64,000 nucleotides of DNA, taken from CAKSQF01 sp964582375. Its GTDB lineage: Bacteria > Bacillota > Clostridia > Oscillospirales > CAG-272. A program made the translations under genes and the position numbers. The stretch covers positions 1-64,000 of the forward strand of contig CAZORL010000003.1 in assembly GCA_964582375.1 (NCBI GenBank). Reading direction: 5' to 3'. The notes under the pieces were generated by a model that searched no databases, was not told the origin of the DNA, and saw only the letters and a program-made list of their open reading frames with translations. This document shows positions 35,083 to 43,304 of the stretch, piece by piece; positions within the stretch are counted from its first letter, which is position 1, and each line of letters begins with the position of its first letter.

Positions 35083-36441
35083 ATGACGAAAAAAAGTGCA
35101 GTCCCGAAAGGTAAAGCCTCTTTTGCCAAAAATTTTGTTGCAGAGGATATAGAAATAATCGATATTAACAATCTCGGCAACGGAGTCGCAAAGATCGACG
35201 GCAAAACGGTATTTGTCAAGGGTGCGGTTACGGGCGATGTATGTGACATCGTCATCATAAAAGATGCGTCAGATTATGCCGTCGCTGCGATCAAATGCAT
35301 AAAAAAAGCATCCCCCCACAGAGTTCCTATGGGGTGTACCGTATATAAGCGTTGCGGCGGTTGTGTGTACAGACAGATCGATTATGATTTTGAACTGTCG
35401 CAGAAAACGGCACAGGTCAGGTATGCCTTTTTGAAAGAAGGACTGTCACCGACGATCAATGATATTCTTTTTGACAAAGAGGACGGATATCGCAATAAAG
35501 TGCAGTATCCTGTCTCATATGACAGAAAGATCGGATACTTTGCACAGCGAACTCATGAGATAGTCCCGGTGAAATCCTGTTGTCTTCAGGACGGGCGATT
35601 TGAAACTGTTCTCGATGAGATAGCGTGCTTCCTTGATGATCATGACATCTGCGGTTATGATGAGATAAAGGGTGTCGGCATCGTAAGACACATTTGTATG
35701 CGTGCCGCTGATGAGGGCATATCACTCTGCCTCGTGATCAACTCGGATGATCTCCCGTATCGGCGAGAATTTATTAGTACGATCACCTCAAGGTGCCCCG
35801 ATGTTTTGTCAATCTCGCTGTCTGTTAATAAAAGCAGAACAAATGTTATACTTGGCGAGAGTGCGAAGATCATTTGGGGCAAAGAATCACTCACCGATAC
35901 GCTTTGCGGGCTGAAATTCGAGATATCGCCGATGTCATTCTATCAGGTCAACCGAAACATGGCTGAAAAGCTCTATGAAAAGGCAACCGAATATGCCGAT
36001 CTGAAGAACGGACAGACACTTGTCGATCTCTTTTGCGGAGTTGGTACGATCGGTCTTTCAATGATAAAAGATAAGCCGAACTCAAAGCTTGTAGGTATCG
36101 AGATCATCCCCGAGGCTGTCGAAAACGCAAGACGCAATGCCGAGATAAATGGGATCAAAAATGCCACGTTTATTTGCGGTGACGCAAACACCAAAGAAGT
36201 TGCCGATGCCGATATTATCGTTATCGATCCGCCGAGAAAGGGATGTAACACCGCGCTTGTTGACAGTATAGCAGATGGTTCGTGCTCACGAGTTGTTTAT
36301 GTTTCCTGTAACCCCGCAACGCTCGCGCGCGACTGCAAAAGATTTGTCGAGCGTGGTTTCTTAGTTGAAAAAGTTACCCCTGCCGATCTGTTCCCGCGCA
36401 CGGGACATGTCGAGACAGTTTGCTTGCTGTCAAGGATATAA
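35083..36441 (+). CDS. rlmD: 23S rRNA (uracil-5)-methyltransferase, RlmD/RlmCD family
   Basis: The 452-residue protein methylates a uracil of 23S rRNA with S-adenosylmethionine. An N-terminal TRAM domain (about 18-75) binds RNA. Next is a 4Fe-4S motif, with Cys in GCTVYKRCGGC, then the Rossmann methyltransferase core (LVDLFCGVGTIGLS, VIDPPRKG). The catalytic Cys is in YVSCNPATLARD, and a general-base Glu lies near the end in TGHVETVCLL. In Firmicutes one enzyme (RlmCD) may modify two sites; one copy is seen here. The start lies only about 16 bases after the predicted transcription start. Confidence 0.93.
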   Translation: MTKKSAVPKGKASFAKNFVAEDIEIIDINNLGNGVAKIDGKTVFVKGAVTGDVCDIVIIKDASDYAVAAIKCIKKASPHRVPMGCTVYKRCGGCVYRQIDYDFELSQKTAQVRYAFLKEGLSPTINDILFDKEDGYRNKVQYPVSYDRKIGYFAQRTHEIVPVKSCCLQDGRFETVLDEIACFLDDHDICGYDEIKGVGIVRHICMRAADEGISLCLVINSDDLPYRREFISTITSRCPDVLSISLSVNKSRTNVILGESAKIIWGKESLTDTLCGLKFEISPMSFYQVNRNMAEKLYEKATEYADLKNGQTLVDLFCGVGTIGLSMIKDKPNSKLVGIEIIPEAVENARRNAEINGIKNATFICGDANTKEVADADIIVIDPPRKGCNTALVDSIADGSCSRVVYVSCNPATLARDCKRFVERGFLVEKVTPADLFPRTGHVETVCLLSRI

Positions 36442-36546
36442 AAAATCTGTCGTGCAAACGATCGGGATTTCTCTGACGGGCAATCTCCGATATCGATGGA
36501 TGCGATATAAATTGCTATACGAATTATTTACCGAGGATAACCAAAA

Positions 36547-37806
36547 ATGAGAAAATTTGAAAAGAAGGTCTGCCTTGCAACTCCGACCATGCACGGCGAA
36601 GAGCTTAAGTATATGACCGAGGCGTATGAGACCAATTGGATGAGCACAGTTGGTGCGAATATAGACGAGGTCGAGCGTATTGCTGCTGAAAAAGCGGGCA
36701 TGAAATATGCCGTCGGTCTTTCATCGTGTACCGCTGCTCTTCATCTGTGCATAAAGTCTGCGGGTGAACGTCTCTACGGAAGACCGATGATCAGCCATGG
36801 TGCGCTTGAGGGGAAACGCGTCTTCTGCTCTGACATGACATTCAGTGCAACTGTGAATCCCATAGTTTACGAGGGCGGTATTCCGGTTTTCATTGATACA
36901 GACAGAAATACTTGGAACATGGATCCTGCAGCCCTTGAAAAAGCATTCGAGATGTATCCCGACGTAAAACTCGTTGTTTATGCCGAGCTGTACGGATTCA
37001 CCGGTCGTGTTGATCTGATCAAATCAATTTGCGAAAAACACGGAGCGCTCCTTATTGAGGATGCCGCCGAGGCGATGGGTGCGACGCTTAACGGCAAGCA
37101 ATGCGGCTCGTTTGGCGATTACAACGCCATCAGCTATAACGGTAACAAGATCATCACGGGATCTTCGGGCGGATGTTTGTTGACAAATGATGAAAGCGTC
37201 GCAAATAGAGCTCGCAAATGGTCTACTCAAGCAAGAGAAAGTGCAACTTGGTATCAGCACGAGGAAGTTGGCTACAATTATCGCATGAGCAATGTCGTGG
37301 CAGGTGTGATACGCGGTCAGTACCCGCATCTTGAAGAACACATCGCACAAAAAAAAGCGATATACGAGTACTATCGCGAAAAATTTTCCGATCTGCCTGT
37401 TTCGATGAATCCGATCACTCCCGACAGTAGCCCCAACTATTGGCTGTCTGCGGCTGTTATCGATAAAGAGTTTATGTGCAAACAGGTTCGTGACGACAAA
37501 AAAGCACTCTTTAGAAGCGAACATGGTAAAACATGTCCGTCCGAGATTTTGGAGACGCTCGCATCCTGTAATGCTGAGGGACGCCCGATTTGGAAGCCCA
37601 TGCATCATCAACCTATATATCGGATGCACGAGTTTGTGACTCTCGAAGGAAGCGGTCGTTGTAAAACCAACGCTTATATCGCAGGGGACTCTGTTGATGT
37701 CGGTGCTGATATCTTCGAGCGGGGATTTTGTCTGCCGAGCGATAATAAAATGACAAGAGAAGAACAGGATGGAGTTATCGAGATCGTTCGCAGTTGTTTC
37801 GATTAA
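36547..37806 (+). CDS. DegT/DnrJ/EryC1 family PLP-dependent sugar aminotransferase
   Basis: The 419-residue enzyme carries GLSSCTAALHLCIKSAG, IEDAAEAMGA and SYNGNKIITGSSGG, where the Lys holds pyridoxal phosphate. Such enzymes aminate 4-keto nucleotide sugars (PglE, LegC, PseC types) for surface glycans. It is the first gene of a set with a PglC-like transferase and a hexapeptide acyltransferase, an order typical of bacillosamine-like synthesis, but no 4,6-dehydratase (PglF) is in the window. The start follows GAGGATAACC. The 105 bases before it show no clear promoter. Confidence 0.9.
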   Translation: MRKFEKKVCLATPTMHGEELKYMTEAYETNWMSTVGANIDEVERIAAEKAGMKYAVGLSSCTAALHLCIKSAGERLYGRPMISHGALEGKRVFCSDMTFSATVNPIVYEGGIPVFIDTDRNTWNMDPAALEKAFEMYPDVKLVVYAELYGFTGRVDLIKSICEKHGALLIEDAAEAMGATLNGKQCGSFGDYNAISYNGNKIITGSSGGCLLTNDESVANRARKWSTQARESATWYQHEEVGYNYRMSNVVAGVIRGQYPHLEEHIAQKKAIYEYYREKFSDLPVSMNPITPDSSPNYWLSAAVIDKEFMCKQVRDDKKALFRSEHGKTCPSEILETLASCNAEGRPIWKPMHHQPIYRMHEFVTLEGSGRCKTNAYIAGDSVDVGADIFERGFCLPSDNKMTREEQDGVIEIVRSCFD

Positions 37807-37825
37807 TCAGATCCTTGAGGTTTTT

Positions 37826-38512
37826 ATGTACGCAAACTTTTTCAAAAGGGCATTTGATCTCATATTGTCGTTCGTCGCACTTATCGTCCTCTTTCCGATC
37901 CTTTTGATACTTGCCGCACTTGGAGCTGTCTTTATGAAAGGGAATCCTTTTTTTCTTCAACCAAGACCCGGCAAAAAGGATAGGAGCGGAAAAGAGAGGA
38001 TCTTCAAGCTGATCAAATTTCGTACTATGAGTAACGCAAAGGATAAAAACGGACAGCTTCTGCCCGATGAGATCAGACTTAATAAATACGGAAAGTTTTT
38101 ACGCTCCACCTCACTTGACGAGCTTCCCGAACTCTTAAATATAGTAAAAGGGGATATGGCGATAGTCGGTCCGAGACCACAGCTCGTTCGCGATATGATC
38201 TTTATGACGAATGAGCAAAGAAGACGCCATGATGTTCGTCCCGGACTCACGGGTCTTGCGCAGGTGAACGGTCGAAACAATATCACATGGGAGCAAAAAT
38301 TTGAATACGATCTTAAATACATAGACTCGGGCGTCACTTTTTTGTCTGATTTGAAGATTCTTTGTCAGACTGTCGGCAAGGTACTTAAGAGAAGTGATAC
38401 CGTTCGAGATGGCACTGCGTCGGATATAGACCTTGGCGATTGGCTTATGCTCAATGGAAAGGTCGATCGTGAAGCATATGACGAAAAGCAGGAAGAGGCA
38501 AAAAATTATTAA
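37826..38512 (+). CDS. Bacterial sugar transferase (PglC/WcaJ-type phosphoglycosyl transferase)
   Basis: The 228-residue enzyme has one N-terminal re-entrant or membrane helix (about 8-33). The monotopic phosphoglycosyl transferase core follows: KLIKFRTM, LRSTSLDELPELLNIVKGDMAIVGPRP and RPGLTGLAQVNGRN. The Asp-Glu pair in SLDELP is catalytic. It moves a sugar phosphate from a nucleotide sugar to undecaprenyl phosphate, starting a glycan repeat. The start at 37826 follows TTGAGG, 19 bases after the aminotransferase stop. Confidence 0.93.
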   Translation: MYANFFKRAFDLILSFVALIVLFPILLILAALGAVFMKGNPFFLQPRPGKKDRSGKERIFKLIKFRTMSNAKDKNGQLLPDEIRLNKYGKFLRSTSLDELPELLNIVKGDMAIVGPRPQLVRDMIFMTNEQRRRHDVRPGLTGLAQVNGRNNITWEQKFEYDLKYIDSGVTFLSDLKILCQTVGKVLKRSDTVRDGTASDIDLGDWLMLNGKVDREAYDEKQEEAKNY

Positions 38513-38528
38513 TGTGTGAATAAAGGCT

Positions 38529-38936
38529 GTGTGCTTTACGAAAAAAACATTATGGCAGAAAATTAAATCATTTTTTCGAAAATGGATGAGTGCCAAAGTT
38601 ATTCCACATATGGTTTTGAACGGCTGGAGGGTATTTTTCTACCGCCTGTGCGGTTATAATATAGGCAAAAATGTTTTTATCGGAATGAGATGTTATCTTG
38701 ACGATCTCGAACCGCATCTGTTTACCGTTGAGGATGATTGCATCATTTCGTATGGTGCTATATCCGAAAAAAACGGAGTGACGATTGGCGAAAATGCGGT
38801 GATTGGTGCTTGCACATTGGTTAACAAAGATATACCCGACAATGCGACTGCGGTGGGGGTTCCATGTAGAATTGTAGAAAAGTCGGATATTCCTTGTTGT
38901 CGAAAGAAAGCGAAACTTATGTTGATTTTAAGGTGA
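38529..38936 (+). pseudogene. Shortened hexapeptide-repeat acyltransferase, probably broken
   Basis: The 135 residues contain the start and end of a left-handed beta-helix acyltransferase of the WbbJ type: GYNIGKNVFIGMRCYLDDLEPHLFTVEDDCIISYG, then directly NGVTIGENAVIGACTLVNKDIPDNATAVGVPCRIV. The middle coils that in relatives carry the catalytic His region appear to be missing between ISYG and NGVTIG, so activity is doubtful. The last 14 residues run out of homology into a frame change that overlaps the next remnant. The start codon is uncertain (GTG at 38529 or ATG at 38586). It sits after the sugar transferase gene. Confidence 0.6.
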
Positions 38937-39274
38937 TGAAAACGAATCCGGAATGCGAAAAAAACGGTGTAAATGCCGCTTTAGTGGAAGGCGTATTGCG
39001 ATATTTCAATTCGTTTCTGATACGTGGTGGGTATGTTTGCGATGGCGCAAGAAGCATCAATCACGAAACGGCTTTTCAAGATTATCTTGAGAAATACTTT
39101 GGCTTTAGAAAAGCCTATTGTAGGTTGCATGTGCTGTATAATCCCAGGCTGAAATGGGTGATTCGTTTGTTGTATCCTGTCCGAGGTCTTCTCTTGAAAA
39201 TAGACGGAATAGGTGTGTTTCATTCAATAAATTCTGTCTTAAAGATGGAAGAGATTTGTCGCAATGAAGAATGA
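38894..39274 (+). pseudogene. C-terminal remnant of a longer surface-polysaccharide-locus protein
   Basis: About 126 codons, opening at a TTG inside the end of the acyltransferase frame, encode FKVMKTNPECEKNGVNAALVEG and FQDYLEKYFGFRKAYCRLHV. These resemble, from memory, the C-terminal third of uncharacterised proteins of around 300 residues found near Firmicutes capsule genes. No N-terminal two thirds is present and there is no ribosome site. This fits a deletion that joined the 3' parts of two genes. The region looks more AT-rich than its surroundings. The identity of the full-length family is uncertain. Confidence 0.5.
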
Positions 39275-39374
39275 TTATGAAGTATTTATATAAACGTTCG
39301 TGAAGTTGCGTGATATGATAGTTAAGTATAAATTGGAGTTATCGCAAGCAATATCTTTGTATAAGGATGTATTT

Positions 39375-40133
39375 ATGAGTGGACTGGTTTCAATAATAAT
39401 GCCTTCGTATAATACGGGGCGATTTATAAGCGAAACAATAGAATCGGTATTGGCACAGTCGTATTCAAATTGGGAACTGATCATCGTTGATGACTGTTCG
39501 ACCGATAATACCGACGAGGTAGTTGGCAGATATCTTACTGACAAGCGGATCCGTTACATAAAAAATGATGTTAACAGCGGTGCAGCTGTTTCCAGAAATC
39601 GAGCCTTGCAAGAGGCAAGGGGAAGATGGATCGCCTTTCTTGACAGCGATGATCTTTGGATGTACGATAAGCTTGAAAAGCAGATAAACTTTATGATCGA
39701 TACCGACTGTCATTTTTCTTATACAAGATATATTGAGATAGACGAGTCATCGACGCCGAATGGTAAAAGTGTGTCCGGACCCAAACGAATTACCAAACAC
39801 GGTATGTACAACTACTGTTGGATGGGGTGTCTGACCGTTATGTATGATGCAGAGATTGTCGGGCTTGTACAGATCGAGGACATAAAGAAGAATAACGACT
39901 ATGCTATGTGGTTGAAGGTCTGTCAAAAGGCAGATTGTTATTTGTTCAATGAAACGCTTGCAAAATACAGAAAACGCAGTGGCTCGATAAGCAGTCACGG
40001 ATACACCAAGCTTATCAGGTGGCACTACAAGCTCTATCGTGAGGCTGAAAAGAGAAGTGCTTTCACGGCGGCTGTCTTGACTTTTCGCAATCTGTTTTGG
40101 GGAGTTTGGAAAAAAATAAGGTATGTTAAATGA
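39375..40133 (+). CDS. Family 2 glycosyltransferase
   Basis: The product is 252 residues from the ATG at 39375, preceded by AAGGATG; an upstream GTG extension was rejected. The GT-A signatures SIIMPSYNTGRFISETIESV, IIVDDCSTDNTDE, GAAVSRNRALQEARG and FLDSDDLW are intact, as is a C-terminal KYRKRSGSIS segment typical of capsule and LPS transferases. No membrane helix is evident. It probably adds a sugar to a lipid-linked surface glycan begun by the PglC-like enzyme upstream. Confidence 0.88.
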   Translation: MSGLVSIIMPSYNTGRFISETIESVLAQSYSNWELIIVDDCSTDNTDEVVGRYLTDKRIRYIKNDVNSGAAVSRNRALQEARGRWIAFLDSDDLWMYDKLEKQINFMIDTDCHFSYTRYIEIDESSTPNGKSVSGPKRITKHGMYNYCWMGCLTVMYDAEIVGLVQIEDIKKNNDYAMWLKVCQKADCYLFNETLAKYRKRSGSISSHGYTKLIRWHYKLYREAEKRSAFTAAVLTFRNLFWGVWKKIRYVK

Positions 40134-40233
40134 ACGCCGAGATTGGTTGTATTCTTTATTTAACAGACAGTCTGCTCGCGTGATCGAAAAATGCGGCTTT
40201 CATTACATCATGTACAGAAGTGAATATATGTAA
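40123..40233 (+). pseudogene. 36-codon remnant with a GNAT acetyltransferase C-terminal motif
   Basis: An open frame overlapping the last 11 bases of the glycosyltransferase gene encodes NRQSARVIEKCGFHYI, the classic acetyl-CoA-binding end of GNAT enzymes (N..S.RVxEKxGF), and stops at 40231. No N-terminal GNAT sequence is present upstream. It is most simply the tail of a deleted acetyltransferase gene. Confidence 0.5.
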
Positions 40234-40236
40234 AAA

Positions 40237-40264
40237 ACTACCGACAGACTAAATTGTCGGTAGT
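40237..40264 (+). terminator. Terminator closing the glycan locus
   Basis: ACTACCGACA (40237-40246) pairs with TGTCGGTAGT (40255-40264). A run of A precedes it; the T tail after it is weak. Confidence 0.65.
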
Positions 40265-40574
40265 TCTGTGTATATCGTGTTATTGTTGCACAGGAAATTA
40301 ATGTCCCTTTGCCGACATCGCTTTTTGTTGGTAAAATCGCTTCTTTTTACGGTGTTTTTTGCTAAGCATGTCAGCCCCATTTCTTTCACATTAAGAAGAA
40401 GTTCAAATGTGCAAAATTACCGATCATCGACTTGTTTTTTGAGAAAATCTGCATTATGAAGATTATGATTAAGAAATATCAAAAAACGCATTGTCGATAA
40501 ATGACAAAAAGTTGATGTAACTATCAAGTAAAAATGTGTTATCATACGAAAATAAAAAACTTTTCAAAAAGTAC
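40265..40574. other. AT-rich gap without recognised gene
   Basis: About 310 bases between the hairpin and the next promoter are AT-rich with stops in all frames. No RNA gene, repeat family or structured leader was recognised. It may be residue of the decayed genes upstream. Confidence 0.6.
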
Positions 40575-40603
40575 TTTACAACTTTAGCGTAATGAAGTAT
40601 AAT
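40575..40603 (+). promoter_or_regulatory. Sigma-A promoter of the first amino-acid ABC operon
   Basis: TTTACA (40575-40580) and TATAAT (40598-40603) are spaced by 17 bases. The 23 bases from 40598 to 40620 are identical to those at 48617-48639 in front of the second amino-acid ABC operon. Confidence 0.85.
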
Positions 40604-40650
40604 ATAGGCACAACAAAAAACTTTTTCTAAACACGAAAGGAAAAAACATC

Positions 40651-41454
40651 ATGAAAAAAATTATATCGATTCTTCTGCTTATAGCAACACTTTGCACATT
40701 CGCCTCTTGTGCGGACAACGGCTCCGACCTTGATTATATCAAGAAAAAGGGTGAGCTTATCGTAGGCATTACCGATTTCGAACCTATGGACTTCAAGGAA
40801 AGTGCCGATGCCGATTGGACAGGCTTTGACGCAGAGCTTGCTCGTCTTGTCGGTGAGAAGCTTGGCGTGAAGGTTGTATTCCAAGAGATCAACTGGAAGA
40901 CCAAGGAGACAGAGCTTGCAGGAAAGACTATTGACTGTATTTGGAATGGTCTTACATGGGACAGCGATCGTGCCGCAAATATGAGCATGAGCGACTATTA
41001 CATGGTTAACAGACAGGTCGTTGTCGTTCGCGGCGGTGATGAGGCCAAGGTTGCCGATGCCGCATCCGCAAAGATATCGGTTGCTGTTGAGTCGGGATCT
41101 GCCGGCGAGGAGATAGTAAACGAAAAGTTCAAGGCGGCAACGCTTATTGAAAAGGACACGCAGATCGATTCGCTTACCGAGCTTGTTGCAGGCACTGTCG
41201 ATGCGGCTGTCATCGATTTCACTATGGCAAACTACCTCATCAATAAAGATGGCTCGGATTTCTCCGGTCTTGTAATAGTTGACGGAGCCGTCGAAGTTGC
41301 CGATGAGTATTATTCGATAGCATTCAGAAAAGGCAGTGATGTCACCGCAGAGGTCAACAAGTATCTTGCTGAACTCAGAGAGAGCGGTAAGATCGCAGCT
41401 CTTGCGAAAAAGTACGGTCTTGAGAGTGCACTCTACATGGGTGAAACGAAGTGA
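40651..41454 (+). CDS. Amino-acid ABC transporter substrate-binding lipoprotein
   Basis: The 267 residues start with a lipoprotein signal peptide, with the lipobox ending FASC, so the mature protein is anchored to the outer face of the membrane at Cys20. The SBP_bac_3 fold is shown by GELIVGITDFEPMDF, GFDAELARLVGEKLG, DCIWNGLTW and the C-terminal RESGKIAALAKKYGL. It delivers a polar amino acid to the permease encoded next. The start follows GAAAGGA. Its stop overlaps the permease GTG start (GTGA). The ligand is not predictable from sequence. Confidence 0.93.
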   Translation: MKKIISILLLIATLCTFASCADNGSDLDYIKKKGELIVGITDFEPMDFKESADADWTGFDAELARLVGEKLGVKVVFQEINWKTKETELAGKTIDCIWNGLTWDSDRAANMSMSDYYMVNRQVVVVRGGDEAKVADAASAKISVAVESGSAGEEIVNEKFKAATLIEKDTQIDSLTELVAGTVDAAVIDFTMANYLINKDGSDFSGLVIVDGAVEVADEYYSIAFRKGSDVTAEVNKYLAELRESGKIAALAKKYGLESALYMGETK

Positions 41455-42104
41455 GCATTTTTACCGAGGTCTCGTTCTCACTTCTTGAAGGATTCGGAAC
41501 AACGCTTAAGCTGTTTGTTCTAACTCTTCTTTTTTCTCTCCCGCTTGGCTTTTTGATGTCTCTTTGCAGTATGTCAAAATGTAAGTGGCTCTCATACATA
41601 ACAAGGATTTTCATTTGGATAATACGCGGCACACCGCTAATGCTTCAGATTTTGGTTGTGTTTTTTGCTCCCGGAATTATTTTCGGAACACCGATTTTTT
41701 CGGGGCACAGGTTCGAGGCGGCACTGATCACATTTGTTATTAACTACTCATGCTACTTCTCCGAGATATACAGAAGCGGAATTCAGAGCATTCCGAGGGG
41801 ACAATTCGAGGCAGGACTTGTTTTGGGTCTTGACAAAAAGAAAATTATGAGTAAAATAATAGCAGAGCAGGTTTTCAGACGCATCCTTCCTCCGATGAGC
41901 AATGAGATAATTACTTTGGTCAAGGACACATCTCTCGTTCGCGTGATTGCAGTGATCGAGATCATCAAGGCAGCAGAAAAATTTGCCTCAAAAGGACTCA
42001 TTTGGCCGCTCTTTTACACCGGAGTTTTTTATCTTGCATTCAGCGGACTTCTCACCCTTCTTTTCGGCGCACTCGAAAAGAAACTCTCATATTACAAAAT
42101 CTGA
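41451..42104 (+). CDS. Amino-acid ABC transporter permease
   Basis: The 217-residue protein has about five membrane helices and the HisM/GlnP-family pattern GFGTTLKLFVLTLLFSLPLG. The EAA loop region IPRGQFEAGLVLGL...IAEQVFRRILPPMSNEI contacts the ATPase. The start is a GTG overlapping the binding-protein stop, so it is translated by coupling. A single permease gene implies a homodimer. Confidence 0.94.
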   Translation: MSIFTEVSFSLLEGFGTTLKLFVLTLLFSLPLGFLMSLCSMSKCKWLSYITRIFIWIIRGTPLMLQILVVFFAPGIIFGTPIFSGHRFEAALITFVINYSCYFSEIYRSGIQSIPRGQFEAGLVLGLDKKKIMSKIIAEQVFRRILPPMSNEIITLVKDTSLVRVIAVIEIIKAAEKFASKGLIWPLFYTGVFYLAFSGLLTLLFGALEKKLSYYKI

Positions 42105-42119
42105 TCGGGGGATATTGCA

Positions 42120-42878
42120 ATGTCATTCTTGAAGGTCGAAGCACTTTCAAAAAGTTACGGAAAAAGTGAGGTTCTGCACGGAATCGATTTTGAGCTTAAT
42201 AAGGGCGAGCTGCTCTCGATTATTGGCTCGTCCGGCGGTGGCAAAACGACCCTTCTGCGTTGCCTGAATTTTTTGGAGATACCCGAGCACGGCAAGATCT
42301 CGGTCGGGGGCGAGCTTATCTTTGACGGCGATCAAAAAGCATTTTGCACCGAAAAAAAGATTGCTGAGAGCCGACTTCACTTCGGACTTGTCTTTCAATC
42401 GTTTAATCTCTTTCCGCAGTATACGCTTTTTGAAAATGTGACGCTTGCTCCGCGACTTCTCAAAAAAACGAGTGTCGGTGAGATAAACGAGATCGCAGAA
42501 AAGCTTATATCCGATGTCGGGCTTTACGATAAAAAGGATCTCTATCCCTATCAGCTCTCAGGCGGTCAACAACAGCGCGCCGCTATCGCACGCGCGCTTG
42601 CCATGTCTCCGGATATTCTCTGCTTTGACGAGCCGACAAGTGCGCTTGACCCCGAGCTTACGGGCGAGGTACTTCGAGTCATAAGCTCACTTCGAGATGA
42701 CGGATGTACGATGATCGTCGTTACACATGAAATGACATTTGCCAAAAAGGTGTCGGACAGGCTGATATTTATTGAGGACGGCAAAGTCGCCGATGCAGGA
42801 GATCCGATGCACATTTTCGGCGATGACGCAAGCGACTCAACCAAAAGGTTTATTTCGGGCTTTTCCGAGATGATCTAA
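42120..42878 (+). CDS. Amino-acid ABC transporter ATP-binding protein
   Basis: The 252-residue ATPase has Walker A GSSGGGKTT, Q-loop VFQSFNLFPQ, signature LSGGQQQRAAIARA, Walker B ILCFDEPTSALDPE and the H-loop THE. This is the standard GlnQ/HisP set and length. It closes the three-gene operon and makes a useful contrast to the enlarged ATPase at 50371. Confidence 0.95.
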   Translation: MSFLKVEALSKSYGKSEVLHGIDFELNKGELLSIIGSSGGGKTTLLRCLNFLEIPEHGKISVGGELIFDGDQKAFCTEKKIAESRLHFGLVFQSFNLFPQYTLFENVTLAPRLLKKTSVGEINEIAEKLISDVGLYDKKDLYPYQLSGGQQQRAAIARALAMSPDILCFDEPTSALDPELTGEVLRVISSLRDDGCTMIVVTHEMTFAKKVSDRLIFIEDGKVADAGDPMHIFGDDASDSTKRFISGFSEMI

Positions 42879-42910
42879 TACTTTTGAGTAAATAGTGTTA
42901 AAATTCCATA

Positions 42911-42951
42911 GTTTTCGGGCGTATTTTGCAATTTTTGCGATGCGCCCGAAA
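42911..42951 (+). terminator. Inverted repeat after the first ABC operon
   Basis: TTTTCGGGCG (42911-42920) pairs with CGCCCGAAAA (42942-42951); the loop contains a smaller GCAA/TTGC pairing. There is no T tract, so it may be a transcript end stabiliser rather than a classic terminator. Confidence 0.55.
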
Positions 42952-42998
42952 ACTGCGGTTAAAAATAAAAAAATAATCAGAAAGATTGAGGAAAAAAT

Positions 42999-43304
42999 GT
43001 GAAAAAAGAGATCACCGAGGAAATGCTCGACGAGTTTTATGAGTTGATACTGTCAATAGAATCGAAAGAGGATTGCAAAAATCTGTTTGACGATCTTTGT
43101 ACAATCAAAGAGGTCGAGCAGATGGCACAGCGAATTCGCGCCGCCAAGCTTTTGATGGAAGGAATGACCTATAATCAGGTCATTGATGAGACCGATATCT
43201 CGTCAGCAACGCTCAGCAGAGTTTCGAGATGCGTAAGATACGGAAAAGGATATGTTACGGTAATGAAAGCAGATGGAAATGACGAAAATGACAAGAACGA
43301 CTGA
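42999..43304 (+). CDS. YerC/YecD family TrpR-like DNA-binding protein
   Basis: The 101-residue protein has a TrpR-like helix-turn-helix with LCTIKEVEQMAQRIRAAKLLMEGMTYNQVI followed by TDISSATLSRVSRCVRYG. The family is conserved in Firmicutes and its regulon is poorly known. The start is GTG at 42999, seven bases after GAGG; the nearby ATG at 42997 runs directly into a stop. The C-terminal tail is Asp/Asn/Lys-rich. Its end overlaps the next gene by about 30 bases. Confidence 0.88.
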   Translation: MKKEITEEMLDEFYELILSIESKEDCKNLFDDLCTIKEVEQMAQRIRAAKLLMEGMTYNQVIDETDISSATLSRVSRCVRYGKGYVTVMKADGNDENDKND

